DNA from: Peronospora farinosa
Taxonomy: Eukaryota; Oomycota; Peronosporomycetes; Peronosporales; Peronosporaceae
DNA: 64,000 bases
Assembly (NCBI GenBank): GCA_947646735.1
Contig: CANTFK010000096.1
Span: forward strand, 21,416 to 85,415
Direction of reading: 5' to 3'
Each line of letters begins with the position of its first letter. Within the stretch, counting starts at the first letter, position 1. The notes under the pieces were generated by a model. The model did no database searches, had not been told where the DNA came from, and worked only from the letters and a program-made list of their open reading frames with translations. A program made the position numbers and the translations under genes. Positions 29,737 through 41,143 of the stretch are shown in pieces.

Positions 29737-31365
29737 ATGTGGACCATCACGTCTCCGCATCATATCCTATTACCTACCCTCTTTACACTGTTCGCAATTG
29801 CAACATTCGCAGCAAGCCCCTCTGGGCTACGAGATGAACAAGAGATGTCTACACATCGCCGACTTCAAGCAACTCTGACCGACGTACCATCTCTAAGACT
29901 GCACTTCATGCTCAAGCGTCCCTCCATGGACATCTACGAACAGTCCCAGTTCTACGTCTTTGCCAATCCCGTAGTGTCATCTGATAACACCTCGGTGCTT
30001 TACGACGGCTTCACCACATTCGTGAACGGAACCACTAATTCTACGTTCATGATGGTTGACGGCATCGTCTACTTTGCGACGTCGACAGCGGGCGACGCTA
30101 GGACTGCACAGTGTCTGTCTACCAGCCTACTGCCGCCCATCCACGACATCATCGCGGCGCTTAATGATGCCATCGCCATCTCGAGTGCGGCCTGCGGCTC
30201 CGACACCATTACGTGTCCAAGCGGAGATCTGTTCCAGGCCACCTTTGGCGACGCAACCTTCGTAATTTGCGCGTCAGGGTCAGTTGGCTTTACCATTTAC
30301 GGCAGCGACCTGGACATCAGCGTGGAGTATCTAAACAGCCCGGTCACGATCACTGCACCGAAACTAAGCGATGAAGCCATGCTGTCATGTGAAAAAGTGG
30401 AAGCGCCAACCTCGGTTTCTTTAACGACGTTGGCACTTCTCACTGGACAACCCATGTCCTCGTCTAGCCGCCGAAATCTTCAATCGCGACGTTCCACGAG
30501 GCTGCCCGCGCCGTCATGCTCGTGCAAATCGACCCTACGTGCATGCATTTTCTTTCACGGCCTGAGTTCCACCACCGAAAGGACGACTCTGCAATCTAGC
30601 TCTGATTACTTTTGGGACCTGTCTAAGAATGCACCGTGTTGCTCGTCTATCAAATACGCCGTTCTGAATACAGTTGCCGTTCCGTGGACGGACGCAACAC
30701 TGCAGCAAAAGGTGTGCAATTTTGCCATCTTTGTGAGCAGCACCAGCAGCTCGTCGACGATGAATATTGCGGATACAATCATCGTCACACATTCTATGGG
30801 CGGTCTCATGATGGCTGGTGCGCTGGCCAACGGGCGATGCACATTTGCTGCAAGTACTACTTGGGTAAGCTTGAGTGCACCAATGACTGGTAGCATGGGC
30901 TCTGACTATCTTCAGGACGCATGCAGCGGAAGTAATGTTTTCCTTCAAGGTGTGGCAAACTTAGTTGGGCAGTGTCCAGCAAGCAATGCCGTGAAGATGC
31001 TTGCATACGAGAACGAGACACGAAGCACATCGGCTCTCAACGCAGCGTATGTGGCAGCAAGGAATGCTTTTCAGGCTAACGTCGATGCCGCAATGTGCAG
31101 CAACGACTTCTCGGGTCTTTTTTCGTTGGATCAGGCTTTGTACAAAGTAGCAGGGTCTGTCATCCGACACAAGTCGAACCAGAACGATGGCGTCGTTGAG
31201 TCCCAGAGCTGTGCTGGAGGAATAGCTCTATCCCGGTTCGGCACTACCTACACCAATCCCTTCTATTTGACTCGTCTCAATCATGCTGATACAGCATTTC
31301 GTCATGGCGATGGTTTATTCGCGAACTCCCAGAAGCCTGTCAAATGGTTCGAATGCCTTCTGTAA
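29737..31365 (+). CDS. Secreted alpha/beta hydrolase (lipase-like)
   Basis: A single-exon gene encodes 542 residues. It begins with a signal peptide (residues 1 to about 25, with LLPTLFTLFAIATFAAS) and several N-glycosylation sites (NGT, NST) follow, so the product is probably secreted. The C-terminal half is an alpha/beta hydrolase. Strand and helix near IIVTHSMGGLMMAGAL form the nucleophile elbow with Ser in the HSMGG motif. A later DGVVE and an NHAD segment are in the right order to supply the acid and the catalytic histidine. The usual GxSxG has Thr at its first glycine. Many cysteines suggest disulfides. Substrate unknown: lipid, GPI or ester. No RXLR-EER effector motif is present. The start is the first ATG of the frame and gives the signal peptide. 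Confidence 0.8.
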   Translation: MWTITSPHHILLPTLFTLFAIATFAASPSGLRDEQEMSTHRRLQATLTDVPSLRLHFMLKRPSMDIYEQSQFYVFANPVVSSDNTSVLYDGFTTFVNGTTNSTFMMVDGIVYFATSTAGDARTAQCLSTSLLPPIHDIIAALNDAIAISSAACGSDTITCPSGDLFQATFGDATFVICASGSVGFTIYGSDLDISVEYLNSPVTITAPKLSDEAMLSCEKVEAPTSVSLTTLALLTGQPMSSSSRRNLQSRRSTRLPAPSCSCKSTLRACIFFHGLSSTTERTTLQSSSDYFWDLSKNAPCCSSIKYAVLNTVAVPWTDATLQQKVCNFAIFVSSTSSSSTMNIADTIIVTHSMGGLMMAGALANGRCTFAASTTWVSLSAPMTGSMGSDYLQDACSGSNVFLQGVANLVGQCPASNAVKMLAYENETRSTSALNAAYVAARNAFQANVDAAMCSNDFSGLFSLDQALYKVAGSVIRHKSNQNDGVVESQSCAGGIALSRFGTTYTNPFYLTRLNHADTAFRHGDGLFANSQKPVKWFECLL

Positions 31366-31481
31366 CTCCATCAACTGCAAGGTACTACCAGGAAGTCTTG
31401 TCAATACTGAATTAATTGTATAGTGACCAATAAAATGTACCCAACCCCAAAAAGTTGCCCAAAAAGTATCTCGAACTTTAT

Positions 31482-34094
31482 ATGTCATTCGACCCTTTTT
31501 ACGACTTGTCAATCATGACATCGACACTTCTCGGGACGACCTTAGTGCCGCTATGTACGTGCTCTCCAGGCTCTTCTGGACGCGACCTTCAGCTCCACAA
31601 TGAAGGCATTGACATTCTACAAGGACCAAAACTTTTGACGCGAAAAGTAGCGCTCGTTGGCATTTTATACGTCCCAGACGCTCAAGACGGTGGATCAAGC
31701 GCAGATTCCGATCGCGGCCTGTTTCTAAGCCCCAATGTCGCTCTTTCTGTGGCTAAACAAAATACGAGCTTGTTGCTGTTAGTATTACGTGGTGTTTCGC
31801 TAATCGATGAGCCGTTCTGGGGTTCGCTGCTGTTCGTGCTGAGCTCACACGTGGTCGTGGCCAAGGCTGGACCCATTACCACCGCTAGTTTTCAGACGGC
31901 GCTGCCATTTCTAGCGGACTTTGCACGAGTTCAAGTGACTGAAATGACAAACGATGAAGAAAAGAATGCGACGCTGCTGAAGGAGCTGGCGCCTCACGTC
32001 ACATGGGGCGCGGTGGATCTCAAACTCAAGGATATGAATGGCTGCGACTCGCCGTCTGCTTACTTCGAACAACAAATGGCTGCTGGATCAACCGATGCTC
32101 AGCTATTGCTAAGTGATTTTGTGTCTGTGAGAGACTGTATCGTGCTAAAATCCAATTCTTTTCAGGGACCGGAAGACGTGCATACGTCGCCCAAGCTATT
32201 GACTCATGTAGCTGACAGATTGGCGTGCAAATCCTTCTTTGGGCGCTATATGAACGGACCACTGCTGGTGCGACTTTGCAAACTGTTGGCACCTGCCATG
32301 GCAGCTCCAGATGGAATTTCAGTGGTATTGCAGCGTGTGGTGACGGATGTGTTTGCTGCACATTGGCAGGAACTGGTGCAGCGAGCTTTCAAAGCGTACT
32401 GCAATGTACTGCATGCGAGGTTAGCGGTGTATGAACGAGCGCCAATTACGGCAGAGTACCTTGTGGATGTTACAGAACGGAAGCTGAAGGCGAATCAGTT
32501 GAACAATCAGCATGTCGCGGCCGTGGACGCTGGACAGGGAAATCAATCGGTATTTGATGAATTTGGGAATTTGAAAAAGCAGTTGGATTCTGAAAACAAT
32601 GGCGACGAAGGAGGCCGTTTCACGCCCTTGGATACCGGGCTCTTCAGCTTTTTGAAAAACAGAGCCAGTCGTGCATTTAGCAAGCAACTCTCACGAATGC
32701 CTACAAATCGTGTGAGCACATCGATTCGAGGTGGGGGCCAAACAACATCTCTAGGTGACAGTGTGAGACTTGGCGGTATTCGGAAAGACGTAGAGGCAGC
32801 AGAGGCCGAGCTCCTGGACGAAGCAATTCCAGCACAAACACCTGACCAAATGCTAGCACGATGCACGGCAAGTATCGTGCATTACTCGGTATCAAGGGAG
32901 TACCTCAACACTCCTAGCGAGGCGATGCCTGTTAATACTGTCGTGCTGGATACAGTACATGCCGAAGGATTGGATGAAGTGAAGGCGCTACTGAAGCCAT
33001 TCCTTGTGGATCTGCGTGGTCCATCACCGCCCACCCCTGAACTTGCGTGCTCACTTGACTTCCACGTAGGAAAGAAAAACTTGTTGGCGAAAATGGCTCG
33101 CGTACGAAGGCGTTTTGATCGCGCGAACGAAGTTTCATCGGCTATCTTTTGTGGCGAATTGCTACGTTATCTACACTCGGTGGTGCTCCGTAAAAATAAG
33201 ACTGACACGGAAGATCAACAGCAGCAGCAACTACGAGGCCGTGCAGTTTCTTCAATTATGCTTCTCGATAAAAAGAGTGGAAATGATCTTGTTGCTCTGA
33301 CGCGAGTGCCTTTGGAGTTATTAACATACAAGAACAACTTGGAGGCAATGGTGTCTCAATATAACTTTGTCGCACGTGGTCCTCAAGCTGCAACAGTGCT
33401 CGCGGGATTTCTTTATGGACCCGTTCGCAAGCAGATTCAATACTTGACACAGCATGAGTACGGCCGCTTTTCGGCAGCTTGCAAGGAGAAGGATCAACGT
33501 ATCAAGGAATTAGAGGAGGTACTAGGGAACAAGGAACGTCAGGTCCATCACATTACAAACGCGAACGCAGAATGGGGCCGTCAAGAACAGGAAGCTATTG
33601 CCGAAATCGAACATACCCACTCTGAGCAGTTGAGCTCGCTCCAAAGTGCAATTCGTAGCACAGAAGCACAGATCAAAAGTGCACTAGCTGATCAACAAGC
33701 TCTATATCAGAGCACGATGCAGGCTACGAGGCACACAATCGACACAGTGGATAAGGTAGCTGATAAGAGTCGTGTGGTGTCGGGCTACCTCGAGCGCTAT
33801 GAGAAGGGCCGCGTTTTCTCATCGCGCTGGCGTCAATACTTTTATGTTCTGAAGCAAGACACGCTCGAATGTTACAAATCGAAGAGCGAGTACGAGGAAC
33901 GCGGGCCTACTTTTGAGCAGTCTATTAGTATTAGCGGCTACAGTGTTGTGCGCAGCCAAACCGACGAACTCAAGATCAAACTGGTTCCACCCGAAGCAGG
34001 CCATCGAATGCTCCGCTTCCGCGCTCCTGCCAGCGTGGGCCGTGAAACATGGATGAAACGATTTACAGAGGCGACACAGATCGCAAGCAGATAA
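31482..34094 (+). CDS. GBP-like (degenerate GTPase) protein with coiled coil and PH domain
   Basis: A single-exon gene of 870 residues from the first ATG at 31482; the frame is open slightly upstream but without ATG. The first 200 residues resemble a shortened guanylate-binding-protein G domain (a strand-helix run with LLLLVLRGVSLIDEP and LLFVLSSHVVV), but I see no GxxxxGKS P-loop. A helical part follows with FFGRYMNGPLLVRLCKLL, like the GBP helical domain. A coiled coil lies at about residues 665-755. A C-terminal PH domain spans about 770-868 (SGYLERYEKG, WRQYFYVLK, ETWMKRF). The likely role is membrane-associated scaffolding through phosphoinositide binding by the PH domain. GTP hydrolysis is doubtful. 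The G-domain relation is inferred from pattern; the PH domain is clear. Confidence 0.7.
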   Translation: MSFDPFYDLSIMTSTLLGTTLVPLCTCSPGSSGRDLQLHNEGIDILQGPKLLTRKVALVGILYVPDAQDGGSSADSDRGLFLSPNVALSVAKQNTSLLLLVLRGVSLIDEPFWGSLLFVLSSHVVVAKAGPITTASFQTALPFLADFARVQVTEMTNDEEKNATLLKELAPHVTWGAVDLKLKDMNGCDSPSAYFEQQMAAGSTDAQLLLSDFVSVRDCIVLKSNSFQGPEDVHTSPKLLTHVADRLACKSFFGRYMNGPLLVRLCKLLAPAMAAPDGISVVLQRVVTDVFAAHWQELVQRAFKAYCNVLHARLAVYERAPITAEYLVDVTERKLKANQLNNQHVAAVDAGQGNQSVFDEFGNLKKQLDSENNGDEGGRFTPLDTGLFSFLKNRASRAFSKQLSRMPTNRVSTSIRGGGQTTSLGDSVRLGGIRKDVEAAEAELLDEAIPAQTPDQMLARCTASIVHYSVSREYLNTPSEAMPVNTVVLDTVHAEGLDEVKALLKPFLVDLRGPSPPTPELACSLDFHVGKKNLLAKMARVRRRFDRANEVSSAIFCGELLRYLHSVVLRKNKTDTEDQQQQQLRGRAVSSIMLLDKKSGNDLVALTRVPLELLTYKNNLEAMVSQYNFVARGPQAATVLAGFLYGPVRKQIQYLTQHEYGRFSAACKEKDQRIKELEEVLGNKERQVHHITNANAEWGRQEQEAIAEIEHTHSEQLSSLQSAIRSTEAQIKSALADQQALYQSTMQATRHTIDTVDKVADKSRVVSGYLERYEKGRVFSSRWRQYFYVLKQDTLECYKSKSEYEERGPTFEQSISISGYSVVRSQTDELKIKLVPPEAGHRMLRFRAPASVGRETWMKRFTEATQIASR

Positions 34095-34821
34095 CACCCT
34101 TGTGCCGTCTCATTTCAAAGGTGAGAGTCTGTTCGTGCAAACAAACGCAGATTGTGTTATGCGTTAGTGATCATCTCCTCACATCAGCCCTAGTGGCTTG
34201 TCAAGCGAAGAAAGTCTTCTGCCTTGAAATGAAAAGCGCAAGCGCACAGGTCCTTCAAAGAGCCCAAGAGCTTACGCAAAGCGAAATTCAAATGTTAGCT
34301 GGAAAACGCAGCATTCTATTCCATGTTCGTCTTGCCACCTGTCAAACCAAGCAAAGGCAGGAAGTGTGGACAATAGATCAACCGCTTTCGTTTTAACATC
34401 AGGAAATAATTTCGGACAGGCATCGCAGTCACTGTTTTTCAGTATCGCCAAGTTCCTGAATGACGTGGAATATGTAGTCGATGTTGTTCTGTCCTAGGTC
34501 GTAGCAGCTCGGCAGACATTTTGCATAAACGCGGCAGTGTCATAATACGGTGCTCCGAAGACACTCCGCTTCAATTCGGAAGGTATTTTGCTACAATGAT
34601 GAGACACCTTAATTGTTGTGACAACATTTGGGCAGCAAAAGCGACTTCATTTTTATTCTTGCGTCCTATGTGACAAGAGTTAAGATGACGCCTGTGCTAC
34701 AAAGTAAAGAAAAAGAATACAATGGTAACGACTGGTGAGCGCTCAATGGATCTTTCTTGACGCAGCCAACTTCTACACGCGAACAAAGCTCCATGGTCCT
34801 GTGCTTAGACACTGTTGTTCT
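34095..34821. other. Intergenic region between convergent genes
   Basis: About 730 bp separate the PH protein from the 3' end of the CDC50 gene. Short frames are present but show no family resemblance. No feature is supported. Confidence 0.4.
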
Positions 34822-36239
34822 TTAGTGGTTGTTCTTCCAGACCAAGTACCGCGTGTCGCCCAGCTTACGCGGACTGAGTTTGTGCTTGGCAAAAAACAAG
34901 ATGGCCAGCACCATGCAGAGCGCACCCACGATGATGTACGCGATGCCAAGGAACGGATTTCGGCCACCAAACCATGATGTGGTAGAGATCACGATCGACT
35001 TCTTGCCCTCGAATGTGCTTACCACAAAATCTAATATGACAATACACAAGTATCAAAGTTAGCGTCTGCTCGCCACATTCCCAAATGTACAAAGATGACA
35101 CGCCAAACTTACTGCTAGAAACGAGGAACTCGAGCTTCGTGCCCGCCGCCAAATCTGTGTCAATACGGCCATATAGTTTGCGGAAACTAGGCAGTCCAGC
35201 CGTGCGCATCCAGACGATAAAGTGCTCGTCTTGGACACCGTAAGCAGGTGCGTTTGTCGTCCATGCCGTCTTGTTGGCAATAGGTTCCTGGCCCTTGTAC
35301 ATGGGAATGATGTAGCGGTAGCGGGGGTTCTGCCAAAGCATCATCGTGTTGTCTGCGTCCGCAAGCTCGTCCAAGTTGATATTTTTGAATTTGGTCTCAA
35401 CATCCGATTTCCAGGCGATGCCTGTTTGATCCACAAGATTCACAAGTGTCTTGCCTTGATACGTATCGTTCTGGTAGTACGTCTCGCCACCAGTTACAAG
35501 CTTGTTCACCCAATAAATGTCGTTAAACAAACTGTTGACAATCAATCCACAAGGCATCAGCGTGTAGTCCGTCTTATTGTCACCAATTGGCTTTACTGCC
35601 GTTGAGTTGTACTTGAAAATACCCGTCCCAGACTTCACCATCGGTGAGCAGTCACTGGTACTGGCCATTGCATCTCCACGAAGCTGAGCATCACTGCGAC
35701 TCTGGACGTAACGACGGTGATTCTGGTAGAAATTATCCAGCTGGTAATACAAGTACACGGGTGCTTTCATGTCTTTTTCAATATCAAATGTAATTCTGCA
35801 GCCATGTTTCTTCACATCAAATGTATCGCCTTCATCCACTTCACTTAAGTAACAGCCACTGCCAATGTTTACAATGTTGGATGAAGATGTCATTGCGTTT
35901 CCATCATATTGAATAGAGTATTCCACGACCTGTAATAATAAAGAACAACAATAATAAACCCTCTACGTATCAAACAATCCTGTCAACAATCCATAGAGAA
36001 TAAAAATCACATACATTGTCCGACTCCGTGTGTAGTACGACCCCAATGGGGATAAAGATGAGGCCAACGATAGCAAAGGTACCAATGACCCAATTGGGTG
36101 TCAAGATTGGTTGCCAGGCCTTAAGCTTCTGTTGCTTGAAGGGCGTATCTATACGTCATAATTCATACATTACAACAAGATAATATCATTCATTATAACA
36201 GCACGTACCTTCAGGTTTTCTCGATTTCTCGTCCATCAT
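34822..36239 (-). CDS. CDC50: CDC50/LEM3 family P4-ATPase flippase subunit
   Basis: Predicted exons (minus strand) are 36209-36239, 36015-36148, 35113-35929 and 34822-35030, with introns of 60, 85 and 82 bp and donors GTACGT, GTATGT and GTAAGT. The product is 396 residues, usual for the family. After a short cytoplasmic tail (MMDEKSRKPE) comes transmembrane segment 1 (WVIGTFAIVGLIFIPIGVVL), a large extracytoplasmic domain with YLYYQLDNFYQNHRRYVQSR and paired cysteines plus NxS/T sites, then the family signature KSIVISTTSWFGG and transmembrane segment 2 (IAYIIVGALCMVLAILFF). These proteins chaperone type IV P-type ATPases that flip phospholipids at Golgi, endosome or plasma membrane. The RRM gene diverges from the same 417-bp region. 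Confidence 0.92.
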
Positions 36240-36656
36240 GGCGAGATATCGCTTCAAATTTTACTTGCCGTGTAGTTTGATTCCTTCTCGATCGCTAAAT
36301 AAGACGTATTGGGGCAGCACGAGCTTCCTACGTTCAATATTACGCTAATGAAAAGAAGGCGACGGGGGTTACGCCGTTATGGAGATAAGAGATTGTGTGT
36401 AGTATCCCAGTCTGGCTCGAATGCTAGATGATCATTGGCAGAAAATCAGCTTCGTACCATGGCTAAGAATAGTAGCATCGTCCGTAAAGCGAGGGACTTT
36501 ATTGGCATCCTGTATGTTTTTCAGCGGATTTCAACCACTTATGTGTCTTTCAACTGACATGTTTATACCCAATCATCATCATCTAAGAAGGTCCCGTGAA
36601 ATTAGATGGCTACATTGATCATTTTCAGACGAACCACATAGACACTTGACGGCCAC
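36240..36656. promoter_or_regulatory. Divergent promoter region (CDC50 / RRM gene)
   Basis: The 417 bp between the two divergent ATGs must hold both promoters. No recognised element stands out, and no other frame is supported. Confidence 0.4.
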
Positions 36657-37502
36657 ATGAGCTATCGCGGGGATGCCCGTCGTGGGGGCAATGACCGATA
36701 CGAAGGATCTTCTTCTGGCAAATATGGTGGAGAACGAAGCCGAGAATTCTCACGTGATCAGCCACGCGAACGAGACTCGTATCGACGCGATGGAGGACGT
36801 GGACGCAACCGTTCTGACAGAGATGTACCTCGCCGGTCAGAGCTTAACCACGACCTAGAGCGTGATGGTGACTCAAGTACATTGTCTGAACAACAAGATG
36901 AGAGTCAACCGAAGGTATCAAGTGCATGGGATCCTGCTAAAGAAGCACTGGAAGATCCTACGTGGGCTCGTATCTACATTTCAAATCTGCCATCGGACGC
37001 CACGAGCGACGAGTTACAGGAAATGTTTGGTGCCATTGGTGTGGTTGCACGTGAAAAGCAAAAGCGCGGGTACAAGGATCAATGGCCTTTTAAGATCAAG
37101 ATCTATACGGATACAGACGGTCAGCCAAAGGGTGACGCCGTGCTCACGTTCGAAGATGCAAACGCGGCGCGGACGGCGCCAGAGTTTTTTAATGGTAATA
37201 TTGCTACAATTCTCAAGTGTGTATAAAGGTGTTAAAGACTGATTGAAGACTGCTACTACACAGGTGCAGAGATCCGTGGCAAGACTATCAAAGTAGAGCT
37301 TGCTGGTAAACCGGAACCTCCTGTAGGTGGTTGGCATGGTGGCGGTGGCGGCGGTGGTGGTCGTCGTGGTGGTGGTGGTGGACGTTTTGGAGGAGGAGAT
37401 AAATACGGCGGAGGTGGCTATAGTCGATATGGAGGTGGAGGAGGTGGTGGTGGTGACCGTGACTTCCGTGACCGATCGGATCGTCGTTCACGTCCGTACT
37501 GA
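36657..37502 (+). CDS. RRM and RGG-rich RNA-binding protein (FUS/TAF15/Cabeza-like)
   Basis: Exons 36657-37194 and 37264-37502 (donor GTAATA, acceptor ACACAG, 69 bp) encode 258 residues. The N-terminus (1-75) is rich in Arg, Asp, Gly and Ser, with RGD/GRG repeats. One RRM follows at about 102-190: RNP2-like IYISNLP, then GDAVLTFED in the RNP1 region, interrupted by the intron at the codon of NG-AEIRGKTIKVEL. The tail is an almost pure glycine tract with RRGG and RYGGG repeats. Single RRM flanked by RGG regions is the pattern of FUS/TAF15-type nuclear proteins that act in transcription and pre-mRNA processing. The long inserted loop in the RRM (EKQKRGYKDQWPFKIKIY) is also typical of that group. 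Confidence 0.85.
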
Positions 37503-37686
37503 AAAGACAACAGCATTTGTTGATTTCGTACCTCTAGTCTACACCCCAGCAGCTGGGCGTCTGATAACGTCGTCTACTGTACATCCGATTTGAATTAAAC
37601 ATTTCATCCAATCAGATACCAGAAGCTCAACTCAGTCTTCTTCCTTCACATTTAGATACTCTTGACGACCTCAGGGCGTGTGTGTC

Positions 37687-40600
37687 ATGGGCTTATTCAA
37701 CTTGCTTGCGCTCTCTATTGAGACGTCAGTACTAAGTTGGTACATACTAACTCCATTGCTATCTACTGGTGGGTCTATTGTCCTAATACAAGACCTACGA
37801 TCCGTACTAGAGTTCCGTCAATCATTAGCACTCCAAGCTCTCCTGTCTTTATTCCGTCTGCACTTGTTTGTGTACATTCGTCGTCGCAATAAGCGTGTAC
37901 CATCTACACGATGTTTTGTTTTTGTTGTATCACTTGTAGAAGTGATCATATGTGCTCTTGGTTCATTGCAGCCACTGTTGTATATGGACGGGAAAGAGAT
38001 TGATACATTTTCTAAGTTTCGTCAAGTCCATTGGGGCGACTTTTATGTCGCTGTACTGGGCGTTATGGCTATTATCAGTACGCTGTTGCAACTTGGCTAC
38101 ATTTTACAACTTAATAAAAGTCGGGGACGTTTATTTGACGATAAATTACTTCGAAATGTAATGGGTGAAACACCACGTGCGAAATGGAGGTCCAAGTGGG
38201 CCACACTTGGTAAACAATTTGCGGGACGACGTAAACAAAAAGACTTGACATTTCAAGCTATTGTGAAGCTTTATGCTCATCAAGAAGGAGCTGTGGATCG
38301 ATTAATTGTGTCGTCAGAGCAAGATGAAGATGAGTTTGAATTTTATCTACCACAATTATGCAGCTTTCTCTTGCTCGGAGCATTTACAAGATCGCCACAA
38401 TTGTGTGCATTATTACTGAGAAAATGCAGTGTGTAAGTGATTGTTGTTATTGTATAAGCAAGGTAAAGGAGAGCACTACTAATGTTGTAGTGTTTGATAC
38501 ATGACAGATCTCATGTGTTTGCACACAAAATGTTATGGTACTTGCAGTCCTATTGTCTGCATAGTCCAGCTTACGTCACGGAAGCTGATGTGCAGCGTGT
38601 CCAGATGCTGATTGATGATGTATCAGAGAGTGGCGCAGCACCAGCGATGGCAGTTGCTTGTCCTTCCAGTCCAGCTAATTTGGAGCATCGGCAGTGCCGT
38701 ACAGACCGCGGGCTGGGAGGGTCTGCGAGTGCACAAGAAGTCGAAGCATTGCTGCCGGGATCCCAGGATGACCACTACGCTACTTTCCAGGAAAAGAACG
38801 ATCTTGAGCAAGGGCTGATGAGCGCTGCCGCCCCTAGAATGCCTGTTGCATCTGGTGGTGTTGTGCCTTTTAATCATGAGACTGCTTTTTTGGGATCGTT
38901 GGCGAATCTGTCATCAAATTTGCGTGCTGTGGCGTACGACCGTCGCAACGACATGGTACGTTATGATCTGCTACATTGATAAGCTTTCGGCCAGTAAACT
39001 TTTGCTAAATTGCTCTTGTGCTTTGATGCTTCAGCTTCGTGTCTGGCTACAAGACCTGGAAGCTCAGTACTTGCCGAGCAACTCGCTGTACCTCCCTGTC
39101 GGCAATTCCTACCACCGACTTAAGCACATTCATGTCGATGAAAGTTTTACGTTCTCAACGAGGGAGCGTGTTCCATTTCTTCTGTGTGCCGAGGTTGTGG
39201 ACTACCCGTCTCCGCAACAAGAGCTTGTAGCTCGGGACAAACGTCCCAGCAGCGTGTTTAATGGCCGACGCTTTACCCTCAGCCTTTGGGATGCTACTAC
39301 AACTCATGACTCGACGACAGTTTCCGCATCTGCGGACCGTACACCATTGATATCCCCGGAAGCTGCCAAACTTGGATTCTGGAGCGAATCACGCACACCT
39401 AGCAGCCCAACTAGACTTCGGTCATTTTCACACCACATTTCGAGCAAAATGGCACAACCGTCGGAACTGCTGCACGGACTGCTTGACTCCCTTGTCGGTA
39501 AGAACTCTAATGAGAAGAACTATGACCCAAAGAGTGAGGCATTGTTGAGCAAGGCGAGAGGCGAGGATTATGATGAGGACGCTCCTAGTCGCTTTCACGA
39601 TTTGCCGGAGAGAAGTCAAAGCCAGCCATTTTTCAAGAGCTCGCGTGTGATCTCAAAGGGAAGTCTCAACGTTGACACGAGCACACAGGGACTTCGGCCG
39701 ACGCTCTCGGCCCAGACGGTGCCTCCATCGATCCTACCTGTTGCTACAGACATTGATGATAGCGATGCTGTGAGCAATGTCAGCGGGCCGTGGTCACCAA
39801 AGTCAGATACAGTGCTGTCGGAAAGCTCGCCACACCATCTCGCGCGGTTCGATAGTACAGATCGATTCTTGCTGGACCTATCTGAGCGCGACTCAAAGCT
39901 CGAGGAAGACGAAAAAGCTGAGAGCAGTGATCCGTCTTCTAAAACACGGCATCACGCTGCATCAAGTGATCCACCCTACGTCATATTTAAAGAGCGTTGG
40001 GCGGATAAAGAACGCCGAATTCAAGCCACGTCGCCGTATGGACACCTTCCCGGCTGGCGGTTGCTGCCTGTGATTGTTAAAAGCGACGATGACCTACGTC
40101 AGGAGCAGTTTGCCTTACAACTAATCCATCAGTTTGCAAAGATGTTTGCAGAATTTAAGGTACCTGTCTTCATCCGACCGTACGATGTGATCGCCATTTC
40201 AGCTACTTCGGGTCTTGTAGAGGCAATCTCTGATACTATCTCAATTGACTCGCTGAAACGCAACGACCGCGAATTTACGACGCTGTTGGACTTCTTCACG
40301 AGGCATTTTGGTGACCCCAGTACGCCTGAATTTCATCGAGCCCGATCGAATTTTGTGAGCAGCATGGCTGGTTACGCGATCGTGTGCTATCTACTTCAGG
40401 TGAAAGACCGCCACAACGGCAACATTCTGCTGGACGCGGAGGGCCACATTATCCATATTGATTTTGGCTTTATTCTGGCAAACAACCCAGGCAATATGGA
40501 CTTCGAGCAGGCACCTTTTAAGCTAACGGCTGATTTTGTAGAGCTCATGGGTGGTCCACGTTCTGCCCACTTTCGCCGGTTCCGGTCTCTCTGTGTCCGA

Positions 40601-40855
40601 TCGTTTCTTGTTGCACGGAAGTATCGCCACCGGTTTGTATTACTTGTGGAGATGATGTTGCACGGCAACGAGCACCTCCCCTGTTTTGCCGGAGACCCGA
40701 AGGGCACAGTTGAGCGCCTCGCCGCTCGTTTTCAGCCAGACTTGGGCATCAACTCTTGCGAGGACTTTGTGCACGAGCTCATTGATGCTTCATTAGATAA
40801 CTGGCGCACTCGCTGGTACGACAAGTACCAGCGCTGGATTGTCGGTGTCTTCTAA
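37687..40855 (+). CDS. Phosphatidylinositol 4-kinase (type III beta-like) with N-terminal membrane domain
   Basis: Exons 37687-38432, 38508-38955 and 39035-40855 (introns 75 and 79 bp, donors GTAAGT and GTACGT) encode 1,004 residues. The first 150 residues contain about four hydrophobic segments (for example LLALSIETSVLSWYILTPLL and FVFVVSLVEVIICALGSLQPL), not usual in PI4K beta. The PIK/helical region spans the first intron (CSV-SHVFAHKMLWYLQSY). After a VWLQDLEAQYLPSNSLYLPV block comes a Ser-rich linker. The catalytic domain occupies the last 300 residues: WRLLPVIVKSDDDLRQEQ, catalytic loop DRHNGNILLD and activation loop start HIDFGFIL. It makes PI4P, which governs Golgi and endosomal traffic. 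The frame opens nine bases earlier with GTG, so the ATG at 37687 is taken as the start. It lies only 184 bp after the RRM gene. Confidence 0.88.
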
Positions 40856-41143
40856 GCAAGTGGCGGTGATGATAAGGAGATTATGAAGCGGGTGTTTGTT
40901 CACTATCCAAATCCGCTCAAGAAAGAACAAGAAAACATGAACTCCTGTAGGAGTTAGACGAAACATGCGCAATTATAAGCCCAGCAACAGGCACCTCCAA
41001 TTTAGACCACTTTGTAAACGACGCGTCGATTGCTGTCGCTCGTCAGGGCCCTCGTGTAATTTTTTGCCATTGCACCTAACGTCACGGACTCCAGTCAACC
41101 AGAGACGATCAAGGCCACCAGACTGAAGTTATTTATTACCAGA
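40856..41143. other. Intergenic, no feature seen
   Basis: About 290 bp follow the kinase stop codon. No gene-like pattern was found. Confidence 0.4.

Noticed and set aside
34049..34396. 115-codon frame overlapping the end of the PH-domain gene
   Set aside because: It overlaps a clear coding end in another frame and has no recognisable content.
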